From a virus: a stretch of DNA of 64,000 bases. Below the pieces are notes generated by a model. That model had not been told where the DNA came from, did not search any database, and worked only from the letters and a program-made list of their open reading frames with translations. A program made the position numbers and the translations under genes. The stretch covers positions 1 to 64,000 of IMG/VR virus record IMGVR_UViG_3300031963_000020; one strand, given 5' to 3'. Every line of letters starts with the position of its first letter. The first letter of the stretch is position 1. This document shows positions 36,932 through 45,868 of the stretch, piece after piece.

Positions 36932-37447
36932 ATGGCAAAAACCGTCTATCTAGGACAAACACTTCCGTTACAAAGAACCAATCGTGGATATTTTCAATCT
37001 ACTACGGACCCTTTAGAAAATGAAAAGTCAAAGTTTATTAACCTAATTTTGACAAAAAAAGGTGAACGTGTATCCAATCCAACGTTTGGGTGTGACCTGT
37101 GGAGATTATTGTTTGAGCAAAAAAACGGTGACACGCAAGATTTAGCAAAACAATATGTTCTAGATGCGGTAAATAGATTTATGCCATACCTAGTACTCCA
37201 AGAAATTCAAGTCACAAACACAGAAACTTTTTTAAATGACAATTATATTATATTGTACGTCAGATATGGATTTACTAACAACCCATTGGCATCCGATTCG
37301 GTAGAACTAACACTTGGAACTAGTGTTTCTGGTCAATTAGTTACTTCTGGTAGAACTGTGAGTTCTAATATTTTTGACACACAAACCGACCCAAACGTTT
37401 TAAGTTCTTTGGGAAGAAGAACTACCTCAAACGGGCAAACTATTTAA
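36932..37447 (+). CDS. Baseplate wedge protein, gp25/W family
   Basis: 171 residues. The GPW/gp25 pattern is seen: EKSKFINLILTKKGERVSNPTFGCDLWRLLFEQ, then a helix and the strand pair LQEIQVTNTETF / IILYVRYGFT. gp25 family proteins form the sheath-initiating part of the wedge in contractile tails. A Thr/Ser-rich C-terminal extension follows. Encoded directly ahead of the gp6-like protein, as in T4. Confidence 0.85.
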   Translation: MAKTVYLGQTLPLQRTNRGYFQSTTDPLENEKSKFINLILTKKGERVSNPTFGCDLWRLLFEQKNGDTQDLAKQYVLDAVNRFMPYLVLQEIQVTNTETFLNDNYIILYVRYGFTNNPLASDSVELTLGTSVSGQLVTSGRTVSSNIFDTQTDPNVLSSLGRRTTSNGQTI

Positions 37448-37461
37448 TTTTGAGATAGAAA

Positions 37462-39384
37462 ATGGCTACAACCAACCACGTATTAAATAAACTATCAGTA
37501 GCACCCAAAGAGGTAAGTTACCTCAACAAGTCATTTACTGACTTTAAGGGTGATCTAATTACGTTTGTAAAAAATTATTATCCTACAACGTGGACAGATT
37601 TTAACGAAGCCAATCCAGGCATGATTATGTTGGAATTGGCAGCATATGTTGGTGATGTGTTATCGTTTTATGTGGATAATTCATTTAAAGAAAATTTATT
37701 AGCATACGCTGAAGAAGAAGGAAACGTAATTACAATAGCACAAGCTTTAGGATATAAACCAAAAACAATAGTACCGGCTACAGCAGAAGTTTTAATTTCT
37801 CAAGTAGTACCAGCATTAGGTGCATCGGAAGGTTATATTCCTGACGCAACATATTTTTTAAAAATAGATAGGAATTCAACAGTTTTCACGCAGGCACCAA
37901 ATGTTGTGTCATTTAGAACAACAGAACTTGTGGATTTTGCAGATCCTACAGGCAGGTCTATAATTCCTAGACAATTAGATTCTACAACATTATTACCAGT
38001 AACGTATCTAGTAACTAAAAAAGTTAAAGTTATTGCGGGTGATGTTCGTCAAGAAACATTTACGTTTGGTGATCCAGAAAAATTTTCTGCAATTACCATA
38101 GGTGATGTTAATGTAACAGCTATTAGTGATGTAGTTGATGCAGACGGATATAAATTTTATGAAGTAGATTATTTAGCACAAGATACAATAATTGATGACA
38201 AAGAAGTAAGCTATGTTTCAAGTGTTAGTGAATCGGTAGCACCTACATACGCTATAAAATACAGAACAGTTCCACGTAGATTTGTCACACGACTAACACC
38301 AGATAAAAGAACACAGGTAATATTTGGTTCTGGTCGAGGAAACGCATCAGAAGATATCGTATATCTAGATTCACAACAGGTAGCAAATAGTGAATACGGT
38401 ACACAATTAGCAAGTGTTTCACTTAGTAATACAGATTTGTTGAACACAGATAACTTTGGTATAGCACCAGCAAATACAACACTTACGGTTACATATTTTT
38501 CTGGTGGTGGAGTAGCAAGTAATGTTGCATCAGGAACAATAGTAAACGTTGGTGAATTAAATATTTTAAATAGAACAACAGAATTCAATCAAACCGAAAC
38601 TGATTTATTTAATGACATAGTAAAAACGGTAACAGTATATAATGAAATGCCAGCAACAGGTGGTCAAGATGGTGAAACTGTTGAAGAAATTCGTCAACGA
38701 GCACTCGCAATATACAGTTCACAAAATCGTGTAGTTACCAGAAGAGATTACGAAGCACGTGTGTTATCTATGCCTTCAAAATACGGAGCAGTAGCAAAAG
38801 TACTAGCAGTCACAGATGCCTCACAGACAACTATACAATCGCAGCAAACATCAACACAACAAGAAATAAATACTCCAAAACCAAACGCAATTAATCTTTA
38901 TGTGCTTGGATATAATCAAAATAAAAAGATTACAACCTTAAACAGTTTGGTAAAGTCAAATTTACAACAATATCTATCGCAATATAGAATGTTAACGGAC
39001 CAAGTAAACATTCTTGACGCATTTATTGTTAACATTGGTGTAAATTTTGATATAACTGTATATAAAAACTATAATATACAAGATGTATTAGCAGTGTGTT
39101 TGGGTGCAATTAAAGAGTATTTCGATAGTACCAAATGGAACATCAATCAACCAATTAGACTAGGTGATTTAGCACTATTAATACAAGCACAAGATGGAGT
39201 GCAGAGTGTAAATTTTGTAGAAATAGTAAATAAGTATTTCTTTAAAGATGGTAGAGATTATCAACCATATCGTTATGACATCACAGACGCGACCGTTGAT
39301 GGAATAGTATATCCATCACTTGACCCATGCATCTTTGAAGTTAGATACCCAGAAGATGATATCGTAGGAAGTGCAAGACAATGA
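37462..39384 (+). CDS. Baseplate wedge protein, gp6/J family
   Basis: 640 residues. N-terminal FNEANPGMIMLELAAYVGDVLSFYVDN is the gp6/J signature, and GGQDGETVEEIRQRALAIYSSQNRVVTRRDYEARVLSMPSKYG is the 'GG.D.Et..e.r.R' core of baseplate_J proteins. It forms the ring of wedges round the hub. A four-base overlap joins it to the next gene. Confidence 0.85.
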   Translation: MATTNHVLNKLSVAPKEVSYLNKSFTDFKGDLITFVKNYYPTTWTDFNEANPGMIMLELAAYVGDVLSFYVDNSFKENLLAYAEEEGNVITIAQALGYKPKTIVPATAEVLISQVVPALGASEGYIPDATYFLKIDRNSTVFTQAPNVVSFRTTELVDFADPTGRSIIPRQLDSTTLLPVTYLVTKKVKVIAGDVRQETFTFGDPEKFSAITIGDVNVTAISDVVDADGYKFYEVDYLAQDTIIDDKEVSYVSSVSESVAPTYAIKYRTVPRRFVTRLTPDKRTQVIFGSGRGNASEDIVYLDSQQVANSEYGTQLASVSLSNTDLLNTDNFGIAPANTTLTVTYFSGGGVASNVASGTIVNVGELNILNRTTEFNQTETDLFNDIVKTVTVYNEMPATGGQDGETVEEIRQRALAIYSSQNRVVTRRDYEARVLSMPSKYGAVAKVLAVTDASQTTIQSQQTSTQQEINTPKPNAINLYVLGYNQNKKITTLNSLVKSNLQQYLSQYRMLTDQVNILDAFIVNIGVNFDITVYKNYNIQDVLAVCLGAIKEYFDSTKWNINQPIRLGDLALLIQAQDGVQSVNFVEIVNKYFFKDGRDYQPYRYDITDATVDGIVYPSLDPCIFEVRYPEDDIVGSARQ

Positions 39385-40418
39385 GATTAATATTAACCGC
39401 ATCCGCAGATACCACTATCTATAAAAGATATCCACTAAACAACGCTGGACTGGATGAAATTATAGAGGTAGGTAAAGTAGCAAAACCAGAAGATTTAGAT
39501 ATAGCATATAGCGCCAGTGCCGCACGTACATTGGTAAATTTTGCATTACCAACAAGTGGATCAATTCCAGATACGGCATCATTTTATCTTAACTTGAAGA
39601 TTGCAAATGCAGAAAAAATGCCATATTCGCAACAACTAGAAATATACGAAATTTCTGGTTCGTGGATAGAAGGTAGTGGATACTTCGTTCAACAAAATGT
39701 AAATCCTCGTGATGGTGCAACGTGGAGTGGTAGTAATGCATCAGCGGGTGTGTCGTGGAGTATTTTGGGTGGTGATTATTACGCATCACCATCAACCAGT
39801 GTTATATTAAATGAATATCCAATGCAAGATTTACGTGTTGATGTATCGAACATAATGCAAGACGTGTTGGTTAATAATAGAGATTTTAAAGGATTTATAG
39901 TTAAATTTTCATCTGCATCAGAAGCAGATTACGTAAATGAAGGAAATATCAAATTCTTCTCAAAACAAACACACACCATCCACGCACCAGTTTTGGAAGC
40001 TGCGTGGGACACATCAACATTTTCAACTGGTTCGTTAAAAGTAATACCAAATACAACAGATATCGAAGTTGTTCCCAAGAATGCAAAAGAAACGTATATT
40101 CGTAATACAAAAGAAAAAATTCGTTTTGTAGTACGTGATAAGTATCCACGTAAAAATTTTGATTCAACATTACGATACACGAGTAGATATTATTTACCAA
40201 CATCGTCATACTTTAGTGTAGTTGATAGACAAGCAGGTACAACAATATATCCAGCAGATAGTTTTGCAAAGTTGAGTTGTGATGCAACTGGGTCATATTT
40301 TGTATTGGATACATCACCACTTTACAAAAACAGATACTACGCTGTAAATTTAGAAATAAATAACGGAAGTGAGGATACCACCACCATTCCAGAAATATTT
40401 ACTTTCTTGGTGAAGTAA
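39381..40418 (+). CDS. Baseplate/tail structural protein with DNRLRE-like domain
   Basis: 345 residues. The N-terminal 200 residues look like a DNRLRE carbohydrate-binding-type jelly roll: ADTTIYKRYPLNNAG, RTLVNFALPTSGSIPDTASFYLNLKIANAE, LEIYEISGSWIEGSGYF, RVDVSNIMQDVL. The C-terminal part is beta-rich (FVVRDKYPRKNFDSTLRYTSR). Coupled to the gp6-like gene. Likely a wedge or attachment-related protein binding glycan or neighbouring fibres; role inferred from position. Confidence 0.6.
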   Translation: MRLILTASADTTIYKRYPLNNAGLDEIIEVGKVAKPEDLDIAYSASAARTLVNFALPTSGSIPDTASFYLNLKIANAEKMPYSQQLEIYEISGSWIEGSGYFVQQNVNPRDGATWSGSNASAGVSWSILGGDYYASPSTSVILNEYPMQDLRVDVSNIMQDVLVNNRDFKGFIVKFSSASEADYVNEGNIKFFSKQTHTIHAPVLEAAWDTSTFSTGSLKVIPNTTDIEVVPKNAKETYIRNTKEKIRFVVRDKYPRKNFDSTLRYTSRYYLPTSSYFSVVDRQAGTTIYPADSFAKLSCDATGSYFVLDTSPLYKNRYYAVNLEINNGSEDTTTIPEIFTFLVK

Positions 40419-41143
40419 TGTCGTTCGATGATTTGATTAAAACGTTTAAGGTGCAACCAGACTTGAATAGAGAGTTCTGGACATCTAATAACAAGCTTAA
40501 TCCAACTATTCGTGCAGCGTTGATGAAGATTGCAAAGGAGTTCTACGATAGTATTGACCTCGAAAATAAACCAAAGGTCAAAGACATTGTATTTACTGGT
40601 AGTTTAGCAAACTATAACTACTCACAATACTCCGATGTTGACCTTCATTTGTTATTTGATTTTGGTAAAGACAAGGAAATATTATCACAATTTTTCTTGT
40701 TAGCAAAGTCAAAATGGAATGATAAGCACGACATCACAATCAAGGGATATGATGTCGAAGTTTATGCAGAAGATGCAAGCTCACCTCACGTTGCAACGGG
40801 TTTGTATAGTGTATTGAAAAACAAATGGATTAAGGAACCAAAAAAAGAAACACCAGTATACGATGAACAAGACGTAATGACTAAGGTAAAACACATAGTT
40901 GGTATATTTGACCAACTAGTGAATCAATATAAGTCTGGTCAACTTACTGGATTAGATAAAAAAATTGAAAAATTTAGAGACAAGTTGGGTAAGTTTAGAC
41001 AATCTGGATTAGATACAGGTGGAGAATTCTCGACAGAAAATCTCACATTTAAGTTATTACGTCGAGCAGGATATATGGAAAAGTTAGCAAATCTACAAAA
41101 TATGACAACGGACAGACAACTTTCGGTCAAGGAAGTAAACTGA
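40418..41143 (+). CDS. Nucleotidyltransferase-fold protein within the baseplate operon
   Basis: 241 residues. VFTGSLANYNYSQYSDVDLHLLFDF carries the pol-beta-type GS...D.D motif (Gly61-Ser62, Asp73, Asp75), with DVEVYAED as the third acidic strand. Such enzymes add a nucleotide to a protein, RNA or small molecule. The C-terminal half is helical. It is unexpected among structural genes, with one-base overlap upstream and one-base gap downstream. It might modify a virion or host protein, or be a structural relic. Confidence 0.75.
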   Translation: MSFDDLIKTFKVQPDLNREFWTSNNKLNPTIRAALMKIAKEFYDSIDLENKPKVKDIVFTGSLANYNYSQYSDVDLHLLFDFGKDKEILSQFFLLAKSKWNDKHDITIKGYDVEVYAEDASSPHVATGLYSVLKNKWIKEPKKETPVYDEQDVMTKVKHIVGIFDQLVNQYKSGQLTGLDKKIEKFRDKLGKFRQSGLDTGGEFSTENLTFKLLRRAGYMEKLANLQNMTTDRQLSVKEVN

Positions 41144-41144
41144 T

Positions 41145-42431
41145 ATGGCACAACTGATAGCAATAAACAAAACAACAGTAGAAGCAACAGATTTTACTAC
41201 AGGGTCATCAGACTTAGTATTACGTATACCACTAACGTCCGGCGAAGTTGTACAGTTTACCGCTGAAACACAATTTTTTACTCCAAGACAAATCGCAACA
41301 AGTAAATCAGATGTATTGGGATTGCCAAGTCAAAGTGTTGTAGAATACACAGCAAATAGTATTCCAGTAGTAAAATTACCATTGGGTGACGCCGAAATAC
41401 CTGCTACACAATATTATCCTATTTCCGTTGTAAGTGATGTATATATTGACGCACCAATTGATAACTTTTTTAGAGAGTTAGTGGATGATTTAGAACTACC
41501 AGAAGATCCTACACTTACTCAACTTCGTGACCAACGAGCAGCAGCAATGCAAGCAGCAATGGCACTAGAAGATTTATCCGCCGCAGCACAAGTAGCAGAC
41601 CCAGAATTGTTTGCCGAAGCTGATGATGCAATTACAGAAGGATTAGCAGAAGCAGTTCCAGCTGAACAACCAGACCCAACAGCAATCTTAACTCCGGAAG
41701 AAGCAGATGAATTAGCTGCTCTCGACCTAGTGGGTATTACGGACGCATCGGGTGTCACCGATGGTGCAGACGATATTATCGACCCAACCCCAGAAGTATT
41801 ATACGACGATTTAATCCAGAAACTTCCAAGAGTTCCTGGAAACGATAAAATTGAAGGTATTGATACAATCAACAAAGCAATTGATTTACTTAATGAAGGT
41901 ATTCAAGCAGTTGAAGAATCGACAAAAACTGGTGTTGACGAAGATGGTAAATGTAAGTTTATTACCGTTGCAAAGGGTAAAAAAGGATTCCGTGGTATTG
42001 GTAAAAAGAAAGAACGTAAGGTGTCTCGTGCAGATACAGAAGCTAAGTTAAAGTTGGTCAAAGAAGATATCGCTGCACAAGAAGCAAGCACTACAATATT
42101 AAAAAATCCACAAAGTGGTGTCAAACCACTTGTAAAAATTAGTAGATTGGCAGCATTTGGATCGGCAGTTGCAGGGTTTGCAAAAGGTGCAGGATTTCTT
42201 GGAGCGGTAGTTGGTGCGGTTGCAACAGTAGCTACAGGAGGATTGGCTGGTGGATTAATCGCAGCAGCAGGAACCACAGCAGCAGGTATTGTTGGGGGTG
42301 TAGCAACTAGTGCTGCAGGTGCTTTGGTCATTCCTCGTGGATACACATTGATGAGAAAAAATGATTATCTAAAAGTACTTAGAAAAACATCAGAACAATT
42401 AGAAAAAATATTGAATAAGGATTGTGACTAA
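41145..42431 (+). CDS. Structural protein with hydrophobic Gly/Ala segment
   Basis: 428 residues. N-terminal beta-rich part (LVLRIPLTSGEVVQFTAETQ), a long acidic Ala/Glu/Asp stretch (about 110-215), a basic segment with a zinc-free Cys, and a C-terminal Gly/Ala-rich hydrophobic region (about 340-405, GFLGAVVGAVATVATGGLAG). The last resembles membrane-inserting or glycine-zipper segments. No family recognised; located in the tail operon. Confidence 0.55.
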   Translation: MAQLIAINKTTVEATDFTTGSSDLVLRIPLTSGEVVQFTAETQFFTPRQIATSKSDVLGLPSQSVVEYTANSIPVVKLPLGDAEIPATQYYPISVVSDVYIDAPIDNFFRELVDDLELPEDPTLTQLRDQRAAAMQAAMALEDLSAAAQVADPELFAEADDAITEGLAEAVPAEQPDPTAILTPEEADELAALDLVGITDASGVTDGADDIIDPTPEVLYDDLIQKLPRVPGNDKIEGIDTINKAIDLLNEGIQAVEESTKTGVDEDGKCKFITVAKGKKGFRGIGKKKERKVSRADTEAKLKLVKEDIAAQEASTTILKNPQSGVKPLVKISRLAAFGSAVAGFAKGAGFLGAVVGAVATVATGGLAGGLIAAAGTTAAGIVGGVATSAAGALVIPRGYTLMRKNDYLKVLRKTSEQLEKILNKDCD

Positions 42432-43381
42432 TGCCCAATCAAAATAATTTCGTTCAGGTTATTCCTAATAACCCACGATCATTTCCAGTATCACGTATTG
42501 CTGAATCGGATGCCGACCAAGATATTTTGGAGGGTAGACTTCCTGGACAATTTGGGTTTGATGCAGACGATACAATTGAAATGCATTTCTATGATACAGC
42601 AAATAGTCTAGTAGGGTCGGTAGTCATACCAGTAAGTACAGGAATAATATCGGCAAAAACTATTGCACTACCAGACGGAACTACTGATGAAAAAGTTATT
42701 ATAGATATGACCAGAGTTCAACAAGAACTTGGTTTACTAGTACCTCCGGGAAACTATAATGTATCTATAAACTTTTTTTCAGATGAAATTGGATCATACA
42801 CCGACCCAAAAATGATTGTTGAAGAAGTATCACCATCAAGAACAGAATTACGATTGGGATTTACTAACAATACGGTTACAACCACAGAACAAAGTGAATT
42901 ATTTGAATTTGTCCAACAATCAGTTCCTCGGGTAATTGCAGCAGGATTAGTTGCAGATACACTTGGGGTTAATCAACAAGGTACTGGTGTAGAAATAAAT
43001 CCAGAAATAGAAACATTAATTGATACATCAAGAACTGCAATTCAGGGATTTATAGATACTGTTGTAGAACAACTTATCGCAGAAAATCCAGACATTATAG
43101 GACAACTAGCAGATTTACAACCAGATGCTCCAGAAAACTTAAATTTTACTATAGAATTTTTAGTTGGTTCTATTTATGATGAGATGGTTGCCTTGTTGTC
43201 AACAACAAAGAATTCTAAGCAATTTGATAGATTACAAGAAGATGAGATGACAGTATTATTAACGCAGGCAATAGATAATGTCCTTAAAAATACTAATTTA
43301 AATTTATATACGCAAGACACAGTACGATACGAAACTAATTTGGTTGCAGACACATTTGCAACATCATTGGCATTGGGGTAA
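42431..43381 (+). CDS. Structural protein, unknown function
   Basis: 316 residues with one-base overlaps at its start. Beta-rich N-terminal domain (SFPVSRIAESDADQDILEGR, TIEMHFYDTANSLVGSVVIP, GNYNVSINFFSDEIGSY), then a helical C-terminal half. The order suggests a wedge or fibre-connector protein. No family recognised. Confidence 0.55.
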   Translation: MPNQNNFVQVIPNNPRSFPVSRIAESDADQDILEGRLPGQFGFDADDTIEMHFYDTANSLVGSVVIPVSTGIISAKTIALPDGTTDEKVIIDMTRVQQELGLLVPPGNYNVSINFFSDEIGSYTDPKMIVEEVSPSRTELRLGFTNNTVTTTEQSELFEFVQQSVPRVIAAGLVADTLGVNQQGTGVEINPEIETLIDTSRTAIQGFIDTVVEQLIAENPDIIGQLADLQPDAPENLNFTIEFLVGSIYDEMVALLSTTKNSKQFDRLQEDEMTVLLTQAIDNVLKNTNLNLYTQDTVRYETNLVADTFATSLALG

Positions 43382-43384
43382 TAT

Positions 43385-44983
43385 ATGGCTAACGCGGCAG
43401 ATTATTTAATACTAGATACAACACAGTTGATAAATACTTACAAGTTGAGAACTCGTAGTATACAATCTCGTACATTTGTAGCTAGAAATTCGGCACCAAA
43501 TTATATTCTATCGGCGGTTATAACATCAAATTTGGACGGGGTAGTAGTAACCCCAGGTGCATTTAAGCTGCAACCAGATGAAAGTATTACCGTATCAGTA
43601 GAATACGATACAAATCAATTAGAAGTGTACCCAGCGGGAACACTTGAAGGTTCACTTGACATCGCTGTTTCTGCAAATCCTGTGGTAATACCACAAATAC
43701 CAGTAGCACCTCCAGCTCCAGAACTACCAGAGGCTCCAAGACAAATTATTTCTCGTATACAAATTTTACCAACAAACTTTACTTTGTCCGAAGTTGGCGA
43801 AACAACACAGTTTAGTGCAGTGTTGTATGTTGACGATGTACCGGAACCCGCTACATTCCGGTGGAGTTTAGAAAATAATAGAGCGGGTGCATTTATAATA
43901 AACGAAAATACTGGTATTGTCAAAGCGTTAACTCCTGGAGTTACAAAAGCAAACGTAAAAGCTGTATTGTTAACCCCAACCAAATATTTGGGTACCGAAG
44001 GATTATCAATTGTTGCATCAAATATCGCAGTTGTAGTTCCTGTTGGAGGAGCACCAGTACCAACAACAGGTAACTTAACAGTTATTGTTAATGGTATGAC
44101 GAGAAATATAGGAGCAAGTGTAACAATATCTGGTATAAACCAATCAATAACTCAAACAACGACATTTAACAACATTCCAGCAGGTAATTACACAATTACA
44201 CCAAATGTTGTAACGGCTGGAGGAGTAAATTATAATCCAGTTGGTGGTGGTGAAATTTACGTAGCACCAGGACAAAATGCAGAGGTTACAATTCAGTACA
44301 CCAAACAACTACCACCTGATGTAAACTCAATTCAAATAGTAACGGTGTCTGACTCCGCAGGTAATGTATTACAACCAGGACAAAGAGTTAAGACTGGTGA
44401 AAGAATAGTTGTTGTAGCAAATACATACAGAAACGGTATTGTAGCAAATATTGGTGATGTACAGTTTACTGCAAACAACACACAAGAAGGTGTACAAACA
44501 GTACAATCTAGATCAGACGGTACATATAAAGTACTATTTACTGTTACGCAACCAGGTGAAATAAACATAACAGCGTTTAATCAATCAGCGGGTTCTGTAA
44601 CTGGTCAATTATCCGCAACACGTGCAACAGAATATAGTATTAGATTGGTAGCACCATCAACCTTAATTCTAGGACAATCTTCACCGTTAACTGCGGTAGT
44701 ACTACAAGATGGAGTAGAAACAAATATTCCTGTAGAAATTGAAATAGCAAGTGGTACAGGAACAATATCTAGTAAACGACCGGCAGAACTAAGGACGCAA
44801 CCACCAGTAACACCACCACAAGAACAACCAACTTTCGTAGCAGCGACCGAAGCAGCACAAACTGGAACGGCAACTGGTGGTACAATAGTAGACACTAGTG
44901 CAGCAGGAACATCTGGTGGAGTATCTACGGGTGGTGAATTTGACCAAATAGCATTTATAAATCAGGGACAAAACGCAATTTAA
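43385..44983 (+). CDS. Ig-like-domain structural protein
   Basis: 532 residues. A Big2-type bacterial Ig domain spans about residues 118-205 (RIQILPTNFTLSEVGETTQF, FRWSLENNRAGAFIINENTG, VKALTPGVTKANVKAV). Further strand-rich repeats follow, including an invasin/Big1-like one (VVVANTYRNGIVANIGDVQF). The C-terminus is Thr/Gly-rich. Ig domains on phage tails often make weak contacts with cell-surface glycan. Confidence 0.65.
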   Translation: MANAADYLILDTTQLINTYKLRTRSIQSRTFVARNSAPNYILSAVITSNLDGVVVTPGAFKLQPDESITVSVEYDTNQLEVYPAGTLEGSLDIAVSANPVVIPQIPVAPPAPELPEAPRQIISRIQILPTNFTLSEVGETTQFSAVLYVDDVPEPATFRWSLENNRAGAFIINENTGIVKALTPGVTKANVKAVLLTPTKYLGTEGLSIVASNIAVVVPVGGAPVPTTGNLTVIVNGMTRNIGASVTISGINQSITQTTTFNNIPAGNYTITPNVVTAGGVNYNPVGGGEIYVAPGQNAEVTIQYTKQLPPDVNSIQIVTVSDSAGNVLQPGQRVKTGERIVVVANTYRNGIVANIGDVQFTANNTQEGVQTVQSRSDGTYKVLFTVTQPGEINITAFNQSAGSVTGQLSATRATEYSIRLVAPSTLILGQSSPLTAVVLQDGVETNIPVEIEIASGTGTISSKRPAELRTQPPVTPPQEQPTFVAATEAAQTGTATGGTIVDTSAAGTSGGVSTGGEFDQIAFINQGQNAI

Positions 44984-45001
44984 TATAGAAGGATTTTATT
45001 T

Positions 45002-45862
45002 ATGACAACTACAAGATACGTAACTGGTGATGGAATAGGTGCATTAACTCTCGTTGCTAGAGCAGTCGATCCTAACGGAAATTCAATCGTACAACAAACA
45101 ACAATTACAGTAAATCCGTCACCTTCTGTACCAAAATGCTATAGTGCAGTTTTAACACTTAGTACAGTACAAAGTAGTATTGAAACAGCATGTGCTCAAT
45201 TTGGAGCACTTGGTACATACTATTTGGGTTCACCAACTGCTACGGTATATAGCACCGATAGCTGTTCAGAAGTAGCGGTAGATGGATTTTACAAAACAGA
45301 AGATGGTAATTGGATTAATATTAATGCCGGTACAATAAGTCAACGTGGATCGTGTGTAACATTAACAGCACCAAGAGCAGTAGAAAGACGCCCACAAGAA
45401 TTTAATATCGGTGGTGTAACAAATACAGTATTTTTAACTCCACCAATAGCAGCTAGAATACCTGGAACACCAGATAGAGGTGAAGATTTTGTAAGAAAAC
45501 CATCGTTTACAAATCCGGCACCAAGCACAATTCCTGTAAAAGAACAATTTGTTAATGTACGTCAATCCGAAACAGTACCCCAACGCCTACCAGAACAATT
45601 GGTAGCTCGTATAAAAGAATTAGCTCCTACGAATGTTGATGAATTAATTTCACGTGCAAGGTCTTTGGGATTGAGTGTATCTCAAGATACTGCTACAACT
45701 ATTACTAGTGTTAGAGGTGGGCCGAAAAAACAAGCATTGTTTGTACGATTACGTCAACAGGTACAGGCAGCTATTGATAAAGCAGAAAGACAATCGGTTA
45801 ACGGTGGAGTAGTTGTATCAGAAACAAATCAAACAATATCCGACACCAACACAGAATTATAA
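45002..45862 (+). CDS. Structural protein, unknown function
   Basis: 286 residues. N-terminal 45 residues look like the end of an Ig-like repeat (GIGALTLVARAVDPNGNSIV, ITVNPSPS). A Cys-containing domain follows (CYSAVLTLSTVQSSIETACAQFG), then a Pro-rich linker and a helical end. Ribosome binding site aagga. Could be a fibre or adaptor. Confidence 0.55.
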   Translation: MTTTRYVTGDGIGALTLVARAVDPNGNSIVQQTTITVNPSPSVPKCYSAVLTLSTVQSSIETACAQFGALGTYYLGSPTATVYSTDSCSEVAVDGFYKTEDGNWININAGTISQRGSCVTLTAPRAVERRPQEFNIGGVTNTVFLTPPIAARIPGTPDRGEDFVRKPSFTNPAPSTIPVKEQFVNVRQSETVPQRLPEQLVARIKELAPTNVDELISRARSLGLSVSQDTATTITSVRGGPKKQALFVRLRQQVQAAIDKAERQSVNGGVVVSETNQTISDTNTEL

Positions 45863-45868
45863 TAAAAT

